A DNA stretch of 64,000 bases, taken from the NCBI RefSeq assembly GCF_018691265.1, contig NW_024881328.1:43937515-44001514 (forward strand), given 5' to 3'. Both the position numbers and the translations under genes were made by a program. The notes under the pieces are model-generated. The model had not been told where the DNA came from. It saw nothing but the letters and a program-made list of their open reading frames with translations, and did no database searches. Source of the DNA: Tyto alba. Its lineage: Eukaryota; Chordata; Aves; Strigiformes; Tytonidae. Of the stretch, positions 48,633 to 61,322 are shown in pieces. Each line of letters begins with the position of its first letter. Position 1 is the first letter of the stretch.

Positions 48633-48656
48633 GTTTTTTTTTTTTTTTTTTTTTTT
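48633..48656. repeat. T24 homopolymer
   Basis: Uninterrupted T run in AT-rich non-coding DNA. Confidence 0.8.
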
Positions 48657-50820
48657 GTCTGCGCATATTGGCTGCTGCTACTCTGACAGTGAGATGTCTG
48701 ACTGTTTGTTTTCCTTTATTCAATTGCAGTTAAAAGAACTGAGTATTTCTGCAGGTCAGACTTGTTCTAATGAAGCCTTTAAAACAAAATTGGCTGCCCT
48801 TTTGGGGGAACATTTTTTATTCAAGCTATCATCTCATTTAAATGTATGGCATGTAATTCCTTATCACTAAGAACCTAAATATGACAGTTCCTGACCCTTA
48901 GATGTCTGGTTTCTTGTCACAGGGTAAGAGAATGAGAGTGAGGGACTTCAGCTGGGGAAACATCTTGCTGTAGTTATGAGCTGTTTGCTGGCTTTTGGCT
49001 AAGCTCAGCTCTAAATTATTCTGTAGTTAGAAGAATCCATTCTGGTTACTGAGAGTTGAAATCATTACATGGGTATCAAGTCATAAAGGAGGTTTTTCGA
49101 AAAGGGGGAAAACCTTTCTAGCACTTTCATATATGTTTCAGTATTACTGAAACTGTTTATATTTGGGGGATTTCTTGGTAGAAGGCATCTATCAGAACAG
49201 CAGAACTCGAATCAATGATCCCCAGGTTTTGTACAGCAAGGGAGGTGCTATTGTATTTGGACTGTATCCCCCCTGTTTAAAAGCATACTTACTGTTTGCC
49301 TTTTACCAGTTGGGGGAGCAAAGAAGTTCTCTGCTACAGGCCTGGCTTCTCCAAAACAGAAAGTATATTCTAGGTGTTTCAGTTAAAAGAAGCCCTGTGG
49401 CAGGCAACATGTGTTAGTCACTGGCAGAGGTCAAGTGTATTGTGACTCTGTAGGAACAACCATGGAGACAACCAACAGCCAAGGACAGCGGGGTCGTGCG
49501 GGCACACTTTGCGTTAGAAAGTGCTGTGAAATTGCAGGGGAGTGGCTCATCAGTGGAGAAAGAGTAGAAGGTTGCCTAATGGCATGTAGTAATTTCAAGA
49601 CTGATTTAATGCTTTTGCTGTAATAAGCAAAATACTTAAGAAAACAGCTTTGGTGTTTAATTCTTTCCCTGCTTTGAGACAAACAGAAGTTGGTTCTGGG
49701 CTTCCAGTGCATTTTACCTTGACATAAAAGAAATCAGACTCCAAAGAGACTTAGTCTGGTGTACTTTTCTTTCTTATGAAAGTATATCCCTTATGTAAAC
49801 AGCTTAGGTGAGAAGAGTGTGCTAAAACACTATTATGTACATGACCAGCCTTGTAAACACTGAGCTCAGGAGTCTGATGCTGTGTTGCAGCTGTCAGGCA
49901 TCTTTCTGAAATCAGGTCTGCAGAGCCAGCATGCCACTCATGGGAGAAGAGCAGCATGTGGAGTTGCACAGAAAATGAAAAGGGTGAGCTCGGAGTAAGA
50001 AGAGAAAGGTGGTCAACAAGTTGAAGGGGGAGAGTAGCAAAATGCTTATTTGGCAAACTAAGAAGATGTGTTATTGGCCAGCCATGAGTATAATCTACAA
50101 ATCTGGAAAAATACAGAAATTGAATGAAAAAATAGTAGTGTTGTGTATTTTAACAGGTCTCAAAAAGGTAGTGCTGAGGAATACCTATTTTGAACCTGAT
50201 TTTTTTAAAACTATTATCATACAGATTGCTGGAGCATGTAGCATGTTTATCTGCTTGCCACTTGCCTAAAGTAGCATAGTCTTCAAAACAATAACAACAT
50301 ATTTCTCTCGAGTTTCTAACTGTTGTAAAAATGTGCTTGAGCATTTTTACAGCTTAAAACCGAAAACAAAACACCTGCAAGATGTATTTTCTGTTCTGTT
50401 GAGGGGAAGCAGAAAGGCAAAGAACCTTAGCCACGTTTCCCTGCGGGTGTTCCACTTGAGTGTAGACCGATATGGTGCACGCTAGGTACTTATGAAAGTG
50501 GTATTTGCTAGTGCCACCTATTGCTAGAAAAGCAGAACTAAAACGAGTATTTTTCTTACATGTATGTCAAAATTGAGCAGAAAAATGAAGGGTACCTGTT
50601 CATCTTTTAATTATTCCAAGGTCATATTAGCTATGTGGAATTAAGCTTGACCTTGGTTTCATGGCTATGAAATGGACTACAGTTTTTAAAAATGGATTTA
50701 TCATACAGTAGCATCAGTGTTGGTACAGTAGCATCAGAGATCTAGAAAGCCTACAACTATTGGCACGTGGTTGAATGCCAGTGGCTGTATTTTGGCTAAA
50801 CCTATTGAGCTTGGTTATCT

Positions 50821-50850
50821 CTCTCACACACACATGCACATCCACACACA
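50821..50850. repeat. Interrupted CA microsatellite
   Basis: Three short (CA)n runs separated by TG and TC dinucleotides. Confidence 0.65.
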
Positions 50851-51942
50851 CCCTTTTATTGATGACACTAAAGTTCATGCAATGCACTAGAAGATTGATA
50901 CTGTTAATCCTAAAACTGCTTTAGATTTAGCAAAACACTGAAAATTAGTTTTTTTCTAGTGCTTGAGCTTTATGTTAAATGTGAAGAGAATAACATGTTT
51001 TTTAACATGCATCCAAAAATTCTATGAAAATTAACTTGCTAATGATGAAAATCCTTTGAAGACAAAGGCTTAATGATCTGAATGCATCTTAATCCTTAGC
51101 ATCCTTTATCAGGGCTTTCTGTTAGCAAGCATGAAAGCTGATTTCTTCACCTGCCCTTTTAAGTATGATATTTGTTTTGTCATCCAAGTCTAACTAATGC
51201 TAATGGTAAGAATAATGGAAGACTTATAGTGGCAGCCTGAGATCAATTTTAAGTTTTAATTATGGTTCACAGCTTTACTGATCCTTCTTCCTGCCTCAGT
51301 CCTGTTGTTCGTCTCTACCAGAGAAACACCTTACTGTAAATAAATATATGTTTTTGGCTTGTTATCTTTAAGGGAAATAAAACATGTCTTCTCTGCATTG
51401 TTTTCCTCATGAAGCATCTAGATGTCAAGGTAAGAGCACTTTGGGAGTAGTTTGTTCTTTCTCAGGTCCAGGCAGGTATCTCTCAGGAGTTTATTGCTGC
51501 TTCACATAACTAATATTCTTTGGCTGAAACTGCCCTCCTTCCTCAAAGATAGACAAGTTTCCTGTTACCCTTGCTGAACTTCTAAGAACTAGATTGCTGC
51601 AAAGCTTCCGGGAATCAAAGGAAGCAGCTCTCGACTGTAGAGACATCTGTAGATTTAGAGGACGTTCAGGAGAAATGAAGGATGACTTACCCATCTCCTG
51701 ACCAAAGAAATGACGTGGAGAAATCTGGCTTTGTCATCATAGGTAAGTTCAGGGCTGAAATCTAATTTATCCAAATGGAAAGACTTTATTAATTTTTTTA
51801 CTTTTTTCCCCCCTTCCAATGATATCTAATTTCCTTTTCTCCTAGTTGCATCTTGGACCAGAATTTGAGGTCACTTACATTCTTTGTCCCTTTCTCCACT
51901 GATCCAGGATATACTTTCTCTTCCAAAACCTGCTTTAACATC

Positions 51943-51967
51943 TTTTTTTTTTTTTTTTTTTTTTTTT
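51943..51967. repeat. T25 homopolymer followed by C6
   Basis: Twenty-five T residues, then CCCCCC. On the minus strand this is G6 A25, without a recognisable retroposed body. Confidence 0.8.
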
Positions 51968-54900
51968 CCCCCCTGTGTATTTGTGTTTAGCCCCTCTGTC
52001 TTTCTCATTCTGAATGTTGTGACAAGCAAAAGCAGCATAAACCTTTTTGCAATGACATTTTTCAATATGGAGAAGCAGAAGGATGTAGCTGCTTAATGGT
52101 TTACTTCATGGATGGATTTTGTCTCCTTTCTCTTCTTGAATCTCTGCACTGAATCTCTTCTGCAGTCTCTGTTCCTATACATTTAATCTTCTATTTTGTA
52201 TCTGTAGCTGCCTGCTCTTCTGGTATTCCTTAGCACTGGTCCACCTATTTTGTTATTTTCTTGTTCATTCATCTGCCTGTCAGCTAGCCAGAGAATTAGG
52301 GCACCTGAGCAAAGCCAGCAAAGTTTCAGTTCTTGGCACAAATTTTAAACCCCCTTTATAATTTTTCTTAATGTAAATCCTGTTGACATAAAAATGAAAA
52401 ATAATTTTTAAGCATTAAGTTGTATGTTTTTATGGGAGTATCTGTGCCCTCTTCTATGCCTCTTGCAGCTATCTAGTCCTTAGAAGTCCCATGTTTTAAA
52501 AAAGTTACATATAAAATGTATGAGCAAAGGTATTTGGAACTGTGGCCAGATACCTAGCAGAACGCATTTCAGCTTGAAAATGAGACTAGTGCTGAAAGCT
52601 GTTGTCTGGATACCTTTAAATGGGCTATCTTTCTTTAAAAATAGAAATTTAAAAAAAAAAAAATGTTAATAATGATGTAGGCAAGGGGTATTTGCATTGT
52701 GCTTTGTGCCTTGGTTACACTGTCTTATACAGACTATGTATCTGTGGCCAAACACCATTGTACCATGGAAGAATTTGAGAACTGAAGGAGAAAAAATGTT
52801 CCCCGTACAGTTTAAGGTGTGACTTTACTGAAATAATGATACCTTTTGTTTGACCTTTTATCATCTAAAATTGAATGTGTGTTAAAGCCATCCTTTGAAA
52901 ACTTTTTTCCCCCAAAGTGGGTGCTTCTGATTTCTTTTTAGTTGTGTTTTGATTTATTCTTTTAATTAAAAAACAACTGAAATTGAAGAACACTGCAACC
53001 TATGAACTGATTTTTGAGAATGATGGTGTAAATGACTTAACATCAAATAGTAATCTATTTCCCCTTTCAATCCAGTGTCGATATTGTTATCTTGTAATAC
53101 AAAACTAACGTATGATTCTATCTGCCACTAATGCATTTAACAGTAGGTGACAAATTTTATTAAGGTAAGATGGGCCTCACGCTCTTCCATTTGCCCTGGT
53201 GTAAATAAGAAGTTACTGTCTTGAGTTGAAAAGATTTATTCTTGTGTAAGAATTTACTGGTATAAATTAGGAAAGTCAAGTCTGATGTGGTGATGTACCA
53301 AACTATATTACATTTTATTTAAATTCTGTCTCCCACTGAACAGCAGGATACTGTTTTTATTCTTCCTGTTGAATGCAGAATCACTTTACCATTTATGAAT
53401 TAAGCCTGAATAGAGTGCTCTCAGTATTGGCTACTCCTCTGTTATTCCACCTACAGAACGTATTAGGACACATGTTGACCCTGGTAAAGCAAACAGTAAA
53501 GAAACCAAAATGCTTTCCTGTAAACAAATTGGTCTGTGATTAGTGGAATTAAGGGACCTTCGCCTACTGTAGATTCCCATCCTTCACACCCGATCTCCTC
53601 AGCAACCCTCCCACCAGAAGGATTACCAGTTTCTCTCTGCTCACATTCCTTCTGATCTTCCCCTTGACCTTTTTCCCTACAGTAACGCCAGCTCCTGTTT
53701 TCCTCCATCCTTTGACCCTTCCTGCAATACCTTCCGCAGGATCCTCCCGCCCCATCACCCCCGGCAGCACTTCTGCCTGGCCCTGGCTGGCTCAGGGGCT
53801 GAAGGGCAGCTGGGCCACTGGCAGACTGTTATTAGCCCCAGATTTCTCTGCTCAGAGGTGATGCTAATTCCAGTCTTCTGGTTTGCTCTCTGACTCTGAG
53901 GCGCAGGGGCCATGCGCATCTTTGCGGGGGGGGGGGAGGTGCTGGCGTGGCTCTTGGCGCCGCAGGGAGGCCAAGTGACAAGGGACAGTAGTTCCAACCA
54001 GGTGGCTTGAGAAGGAGGGCTGTTGTGTCTGTAAATAAAAGGCCCTTTCTGTAAAACGTGCTACCTGCTGCGCCGTTTCCTCTCTCCAAAAGAAAAGCAA
54101 AGACAGGGGGACGTAGAAAATGCCAGTGGACACATCTCTGATCCAGGGAGTGCCAAAGCCTCTCGCTCCGCTGCCACGTGCTCTGTGTGTGCCACCAATT
54201 CACCAGTGCCACGTCAGCCCTTTCTGCATCACTTCAGCCCAGATCCCAGCATGGGCCCCATGTCACTCCACTGATGAACTTCTGTGTCAGGAAACCTGCC
54301 TGGTTGACCTTCAGCTTTGTTTACTCTCTTTCTTGTTGATTAGGGATCCAAAAGAGTGCTTTCTTGCTTCTGGCACTTTAGTTTAGGGCAGCAAGGGACC
54401 TTGCTGAAAACTTTTTGGAAATGCATCTGTATATTGGTAAGCAGGCCAGACTTATTCTGGGAGGTGTGGTTTCCTCCTTCCTCATAGGTATGAGGCATGA
54501 CTCCACCGAAAAGAATCATTTTTTTCAGCAATGTAATTGTTTGACACAGTTCCTGTCCATCTTCCCGCGACAGAGGCCAGGCCGTTGGGCCTGTAGCACA
54601 GCAGAATTGCGGAGCTGCTCCTGGGTATCAGCCGTCTGTGCCCTGCTCCTGCTCTTGGGAGGGTTTGCGCTCTGTGGTGCAGAACAGAGCCAGCGCCACA
54701 CACAGTCCCTCAACGCTGCTTGCAGCTGTGCTCTCAAACCTGCCATGCTGGTGCAACTAATTGGGAGGTTTTTACTCCTCATCTGTGAGACCCTTTGTGT
54801 TGGCACCCATGGCGACAGCAACCAGCGAGGAGCCAATCCTGCAGCCAGTCCTCACAGGAGGAGATCCGGGAGTCCTCCTTGGATTACTTTCACGCCTTGG

Positions 54901-55288
54901 TTGCTTGCCGGCCTCACCCACTTTTCATCGGTTTCCCCTCTTCCTTTGCGTTTGTCGGTTTTGATGACTTCAATACCATTTTGCATGTCGTGCGACAGTG
55001 ATACCAAAGACTTGCACAATTCAGTTAATATACAAAGGATACAAGGCACAGGCCCCCTTTGTGTGGACTTTGTAAACAAAATAAGCCAGTCTGCATGCCG
55101 AACAGCAGTCCAAACTGCGGGTTGTGACCATATATGGGTAAACTGAGTTAAGGTCTTCACTTCAAAATGACTACCAGAGACCCTTCCCCAATTCAGTATG
55201 CTTTCGCAGAGGTAGTTTCATATGCATTAGATTTCCTGGAAATAGGTGGACATTTCTTAGAAATTATGTGAATATTTATTTTTTTTAA

Positions 55289-55304
55289 TATATATATATA
55301 TATA
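55289..55304. repeat. AT dinucleotide microsatellite
   Basis: (TA)8 in an AT-rich stretch. Confidence 0.75.
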
Positions 55305-58300
55305 ATGAGTGTGATTTTGTCCCTGGGTGTGCACGTTAGGAGGAAAGATTTCCCATGCACCAGCACTGCAATAAACCAACGTCGACTTCCTAAATCATCA
55401 TTTGGTTTGGGGAGTTTTTTTGGTTACGATTTTTCGATACCAGCAAGATTGTGCTCTTTTCTGTTCTCATTCAGAGACAACTCCCACTTTCTAAAGGCAA
55501 TATTTCACTTTTGATGGATTCCTCTGCTCTGCTGGTTGGGCTGTTCCATCTGGGTTTTCATTTCTGCCATACACACAAGCTCAGAGCTTCTACTTCTAAT
55601 GTGATACAAAATATACACCCGCCTGCCTGCAAGCATGTTACCTTTTCAACTGCTTCTTTTTAATTTCCTTTCAACTCTTCCTAATTTGTGTGCTCTTCAA
55701 TTAAGAGTTTTTGGCTTTTTTGCTCTTAAAAGATTGTTGAATATAAGTTCTTTATTGTCATTATTGCAAGGTGGCTCTTGAATGGATCTTGTCTGTTGTC
55801 CTGTGTGTTGCTGAGGACTGAATCCGAAGCTCTAATCCCTTTCTTCCTTCAGGAAGGAGTCATCTGTGCTGTCTAAAAGTTGAGAAACTGTACCATTTTC
55901 CCTCAGGAGTTGTTCCTAAAGCTGTGATTATTGTGGTAGGAACTTATAATCATATGGAAGAAATTATCGCTTGTAACTACAAACCAGAGTGAGCAACTTG
56001 TTCCCAAAGCTGGTCCCAGCCTGCCCTACTCCGAGCCTGCCTGTCAGCCCTCGGACCTGCCCCGGCTGCAGGGTGGGCTCTGTGGGTTCTGGGCTGGGCC
56101 AGGCGGCCCACGGGGCCGGCGCTGCCATGGTGTGATCCCTGCGGAGGTCCCTCCTTCGGCTCCCCGGGATCCCTTCTGGGTCTTCTGGGGACTGACACCA
56201 GGAACAGCGTGGAGCCTCTCATTTCAGGAGAGCATCAAGAGGAAGGGGCAGAGACCTTTCCTTCCTCCACAGGTCTGGGACTCTACAAGGAAGTTTGGTT
56301 CCTTTTAAAATTACTGTTGATGCGAGTTGTCTAAACCCTCAGGGTTGGAAGCTGCTCACGCGCCATGGGAGATGAGCTGCTGTGCTGTGCTGGCTCTGGG
56401 CTGGATCTCTCCGTGCCGTTTTGGCAGGTGCCCACGCTGTCCGAGCTCAGCCCCACTTCCCGATGGAGACGGGATCAGCGCCCGGCACAGCTCCTGCAGC
56501 TCGGGCAGCCAAGCCCTGCTCTGCCCGGGATCAGCCCGGTGCCGGCGTGGGAGCTGCTGGGGCTGTCCCGGCCGTGCGGGAGGCTGGGCGAGAGCAACGT
56601 TCCCCTCTGTGAGACCGCAAGTGGAGGAGCCCTCACTGCTGTGGCTCCTGGCCCAAAGCGAGCCCTGTCCCTCCGTGCACAGAGCAAGTTCCTCCTGCTA
56701 ATCCCTGCAGGCTTCAGACCTAAGGCGGCACAAACATGTCCCTTGCAACCCTTCTGGCAGGGGTTTGCGGGATTAGCCTCATGGCTGTGGATTGCTCCCA
56801 GAGCGGCTCTGCTGCACCATGGACTGGAATAAGCAAGTTTAGTTGCAGGATCTCTGATACGAGAAATTCATTAATACATGCGATGGTGTTTGAGAAACAG
56901 TCGTAAGAGACACTGAAGCAGTTGGCTTATGCCCACAAAGGGCTGTGTAGTGTTTTGACCTCACAGCTGAAGTAGGCATTTTCTTCCTTCTGATTTCTGA
57001 TGCAAGTTAAAAACAGAAGGAGATACACTGTGGTGTGGAAGCTGTTTTCTCTCTTAAATATGAAATGTTAATATGCCCCAGAGTATGCCTCTGCAGTATA
57101 GGGTTTGGTATAAAATTCAGTGGCTTTTATGCTGGAACTGTCCTTCAACCAGTGCTTGAACTTGTGCATGTGTGCTTGCCTGTCAGTGCCTTTTTCCCAT
57201 TAGATACATACTTTAATTCTGAACAACATAACTGGACAGTGAGGAAAAGTCCTAGAGGCTAAATAAGCATGTAGGAGGGTATAGACATTTATTTTTTATT
57301 TATGGGTCCTGCAATAATGATGTGTATTCTGCTTCTCTTTGAGGACTGAAAGAGAACAGACCTGGTGTTTCTTAAAAGTTCTGAACTCCTGATTTCTCAC
57401 ACCAGCAACCAGCTGCCTCTTCCTTAGTACCTGCAGTAGGACAAGCCATAGCTGATAAGCATGCTGACTCTCTAATACAGGCAGCAATGAAATAGATAAC
57501 GCTGACCTCTGTTTGCAGTACAAATGCACTCTGCCAAGTGCAAGCTATCTGTGCCTCAGAAAAATGAGCCATGACATCAGCTCAGTGGCTTTCTGTCTCG
57601 CATGTTGGCTTTTCAGGACAGTGGTGTTCAGGCGGGCAGGCTGGCACCGTGCAGGGCAGTGCGGGTGCTCTGCTGGTTCATTTCCTTCTCTCTGGGCAAA
57701 GCTGTTCTGTTTTTTCAAAACAGTACCTGTTTAATTCACAGAACCAAAAAGATGCTAATAAGGGGGCAAGGGACTGAAACATGCCCTGGGATTAAATTCT
57801 GAAGTTGGAAGTGGGGCTGGAGGGGTGAGCAAGGATGTGCAGTTGCTTTTGATGCCCAGGGTGAATGTCCTTCTCCTGGTCTGGTGGGGATGATGTGGTG
57901 CTGTGGCAGCAGGAGCTCTGGCACTGCAGGTCCATTGCAGCCATGGGAAGTGCTGCCGAGCATGTGGAGAAGGTGGGGGGTGGGTTGGTCTGTCTGTTTG
58001 GAAATCCAAATAGGTGTCTGTGTTCAGGCCTCGACTCTTCAACACCTTCATGGATAAGCCATGTTTATGCTGTTGTGCAGATCCATGCTGCACCTACCCC
58101 TTGGACGTGGCGTGCACCTCTGGTCTCTTGATGCAAGGCTGATGATGTGATCTAGGGGAATAACAGGGGTGGGCAGAAGCATGGAGTGCCTCCATGTGAT
58201 GAGTGGAAAAAGACTCAGCCTCGTAAAGCAGCAGCTGGTTGGGCAGCAGTGCAGAGGCATTGAGGGTCATTGTTCACTTTGCCTGGCAATGAATGGGGCT

Positions 58301-59306
58301 GACAGGCTGTGGCTTTGAAATGAAACGCTGAAACAAGACTAAACATTGTCTTCTCCTTCCACAGAAAGTGTGGAGGGGGAGGAGAAACAAACAAGGAGGA
58401 AAACAAAACAATGGGAACAGGGAAAGTTTGAGGGCCAAAACGCAAAACCAGGGAGGGGAAATGGTGGCTGCCAACAGGGGCAGGCAAGACCGACCTCTCG
58501 TGCTCCTGGCATGGCATCCACTTGCCTTCCTGCTCTTCACGTGCCCACTGCCCTGCCACCGTGGTGGAGGGGATACGATGCGGGGGCTGCAGCACCCGTG
58601 CCAGGCTGTGCGGCTCTGCAGGCTCTGCCCAAGCCTGGTTCCCATGGCCGGCTGCTCTGCCAGCACTGCTGCAGGTGGGGCTGCAGGTGCAGGAAATACA
58701 GCCTGAAGATGATGGGCTATAAATATTTGATGACTTGTGTTTTGAGGAGAGAGGGGAACTCCTTACGTGTCCAGGGAAACCCACTGTGGTCACAGGGTGA
58801 GATGGGGAAGTGTGACTTTCCGTGCGGGGAGGCAGAGGGCTCTTCTCTCTTCCACCCGCTGGGAAGACCTCACTGGATGCCTCCAGCTGCTGGCAGGGCT
58901 CATGGTGCTGCTCTTCATCCCTCCTTTGTCTGCACACCTATGGATTCCGTGGTGGAGAAGTCAGTAGACTCTTTACAACCCATCAGGGATTTTTAAGTGA
59001 AATTTTGCTATTATATTGTTATTAGGCCATGAAATATTCTTAGACGCTTCTCTTATTTTATAGGATGTTATGACATACAGGGTTTGAGTCTGCCCCAAGC
59101 CCCACAAAATGCATTAGGAAGGATCTGCTAAATCTCATCCTTCTCTAACTCTTTTTTCCCCCTTCCTGTAATCTACTCATATGGAAAGGATTGTGGATTT
59201 CCCATTTTACCCTTCTTGTCCTTACTATAATTGTTCCTGGGTGCAGCTATGGGGTACAGGACCTTGGTGATGCTTGGCTCTAATTGCCCTCTGTGTCTCT
59301 CCACAG

Positions 59307-59510
59307 AAGTGTCTACCGTGGAATCCAGATATTCCCATGCAGATTTCCAAGCAGGACATCCTCTGCACTTTGAACTGCAGAGTGAAGGATGTTCTGAACT
59401 ACCAGTTCTTCCAGCCAGCCTTCAATGGCAAGGCTGGGAACTTTCTGGATGAGGAGTGGCTGCTGGGGGAGTACTCCCTGAATCCAGAGACTCCTGTCCC
59501 TTATTTGGAG
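59307..59510 (+). pseudogene. SHANK-family SPN-domain exon relic (68 codons)
   Basis: An acceptor (TCTCTCCACAG) precedes 68 stop-free codons whose translation follows the Shank/ProSAP N-terminal (SPN, Ras-association-like) domain from its 'TKCLR-NP' strand to its '-VPYLE' end. Recognisable blocks are LCTLN, KDVLNY, FFQPAFNGKAG, NFLDEE, LLGEY and PETPVPYLE. Family members normally continue with FRYK-RVY; here homology stops at the exon edge, and GAG is followed by CCAACC, not a GT donor. Positions usually conserved are changed, for example R to W in the DEERLL stretch. I found neither a flanking SPN exon nor ankyrin, SH3 or PDZ exons nearby. This fits a single decayed exon from a genomic (not retroposed) copy of a SHANK gene. 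A functional exon of an unrecognised gene is a less likely alternative. Confidence 0.6.
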
Positions 59511-59538
59511 CCAACCATCATTTTTATTTTTTTTTTTA

Positions 59539-59586
59539 ATGTGTGTGTATCTGTATACATGTATATAGATATATGTATGTATGTAG
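59539..59586. repeat. Mixed TG/TA microsatellite
   Basis: TGTGTGTG followed by interspersed TA, TG and TATG units, directly downstream of a T-rich run and 30 nt after the SHANK-like exon. Confidence 0.65.
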
Positions 59587-61190
59587 GACTTCTATGATCC
59601 CTTCCGCTACACTAGTCACTGTAGTCACCACAGATATTAATGTCCCCTGTCCCTCTCCCCCCTTTTTTTCCCTATTTCCCTTCCAGGAATGAAAGCATAG
59701 AAATGTGTGTGTCTGTATGTTTACTCAGGGAGAATTCATAAAGGGAAAGCTGAGGCAAATGTCTCTTAGTTGCTCATGATCCTGTCTGCTCGAAAGCTCT
59801 ATAACATCTGTCATAACCCTGCAAAACAGCTTCCCTGTTTTCTGACCCTGTTGATCAAAATTTTTTTTTTTTTTTCAAGTGGAGCATAACTGTCATGGGA
59901 AATTTCAATAACAGTAGGAAAGCCAGACTTGTAGGCACAGCGGGAAAATCATACTGAGATCTTTGAATATGGGGCTGAAGGACTTGAGTTTGATATTTTA
60001 TTTAATTTACAGTAACTGTAGAAACTGGAACACAACTGTGTGCTTTGACAGCAAATGACTGTCCCTGTATGGACCTCATTTGTGTGATGAGCATGGAGGA
60101 TAATCTGTACTATTTTCTGCTCCAGAAAATTATCTAGAGCAGAAATTAACTGAATTAATTCTATTTACATTCACTAGAAGTTTTGGTTTGGGCTGGGATT
60201 CAGGTGATCGCACGTAGGTGTTTATTCTAAGGTGTCTTGCAGCATTTCTTGGGCTCTATTGACTGTCACTGTGGACATCCCCACTGGCTGTGGGGACTAC
60301 CATGTGCTAGGTACCTGCACATAGCCTTCTAAATTTAGGGATCTTTTGCTATATTTTAGCCACAAAGTCTATTTAGAAGGCATTACATGCTTAAGCTGCA
60401 CAAGCTCTTACAAACACAAGCATGAATGCTGTTGATATAACTAATCCTGACTAATTTGGAAAGAAAGTGCAGGACAATTTCTTAGCAAACTAATTTTTAA
60501 TGTAGACAAAAACATTTGGAACATTAAGAACGCTTGCAAATAAACCTATGAGATAGTACATTCCTTAACGTTCCTTATACAGGCTTCACTGCTTTGTTCT
60601 TGTATAATTTAGCATAATGTCCACACACTGTCTTAGCATGCACATCTAAATGCAAACTTGACATGCATATTTGTTGTGTGTCATTTCAGTTTTTCATAAC
60701 TTGATAAGAATAAGATCTGAGCACTGGAGAATCCTATTGGAAATCCAAAAATCTGGAATCTATTTTCAAGACAAAAATCCTATGCTGTTCCCACTGAGGA
60801 TTCTTGAACCCAAAAGATAAATTAGACCTCAGGGGTGCATATGATGGTGATCAGATAAATGAGAGGTTTGTGCATACTGACAGAAAAATTACATTAAAAA
60901 AACAGGTATCTGAATAGTTCCCTGGAGAGGCAGAATGCTGGGTCTATTCTGTCAGGGATTGCTGTGGGTACTCCAGACTCCTTTATTGGGATAAAGTAGC
61001 ATCTGCATCACAGTGCATGATGCACACTGAGCACCAAGCAGCTGATCCCTCACTCTGGGCAACAAAAGGCTCAGAGCTCAAGACAAGGACAGGGAGGGAT
61101 GAGTCACCACTTATGGTCATGGGCAAAAGACAGACTTGTTAGAGGAAGAAAAAGAACATCAATGTAATTTAAACACTACCACCACCACTA
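59587..61190. other. Non-coding flank before the purine tract
   Basis: AT-rich single-copy-looking DNA. It was searched by eye for the continuation of the SHANK-like exon and nothing convincing was found. Confidence 0.4.
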
Positions 61191-61322
61191 CTTAATTTTC
61201 CAATCAGAGTAGGACGGTGAGAAATACAACCACATCTTAAAAACACCTTCCCCCCACCTCTCACTTCTTCCTAGGCTCAGGTTTGCTCCTGATTTTATCC
61301 CTCCTCCCTTCAATGGTGCAGG

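Larger units (their letters stand above)
46461..59306. other. Gene-poor DNA between the CR1 fragment and the SHANK-like exon
   Basis: About 12.8 kb, mostly AT-rich with GC-richer islands at about 53.7-54.9, 55.98-56.8 and 57.8-58.9 kb. No exon of a known gene was recognised. T-homopolymers lie at about 48633-48656 and 51943-51967, a G9 run at about 53928, a CA microsatellite at 50821-50850 and an AT microsatellite at 55289-55304. The longest frame, 54415-55146 (+), is unsupported. Confidence 0.4.

Noticed and set aside
60386..60420. Short KLHK-like reading as a continuation of the SHANK-like exon
   Set aside because: Only four residues resemble the expected segment, with no acceptor and no further match.
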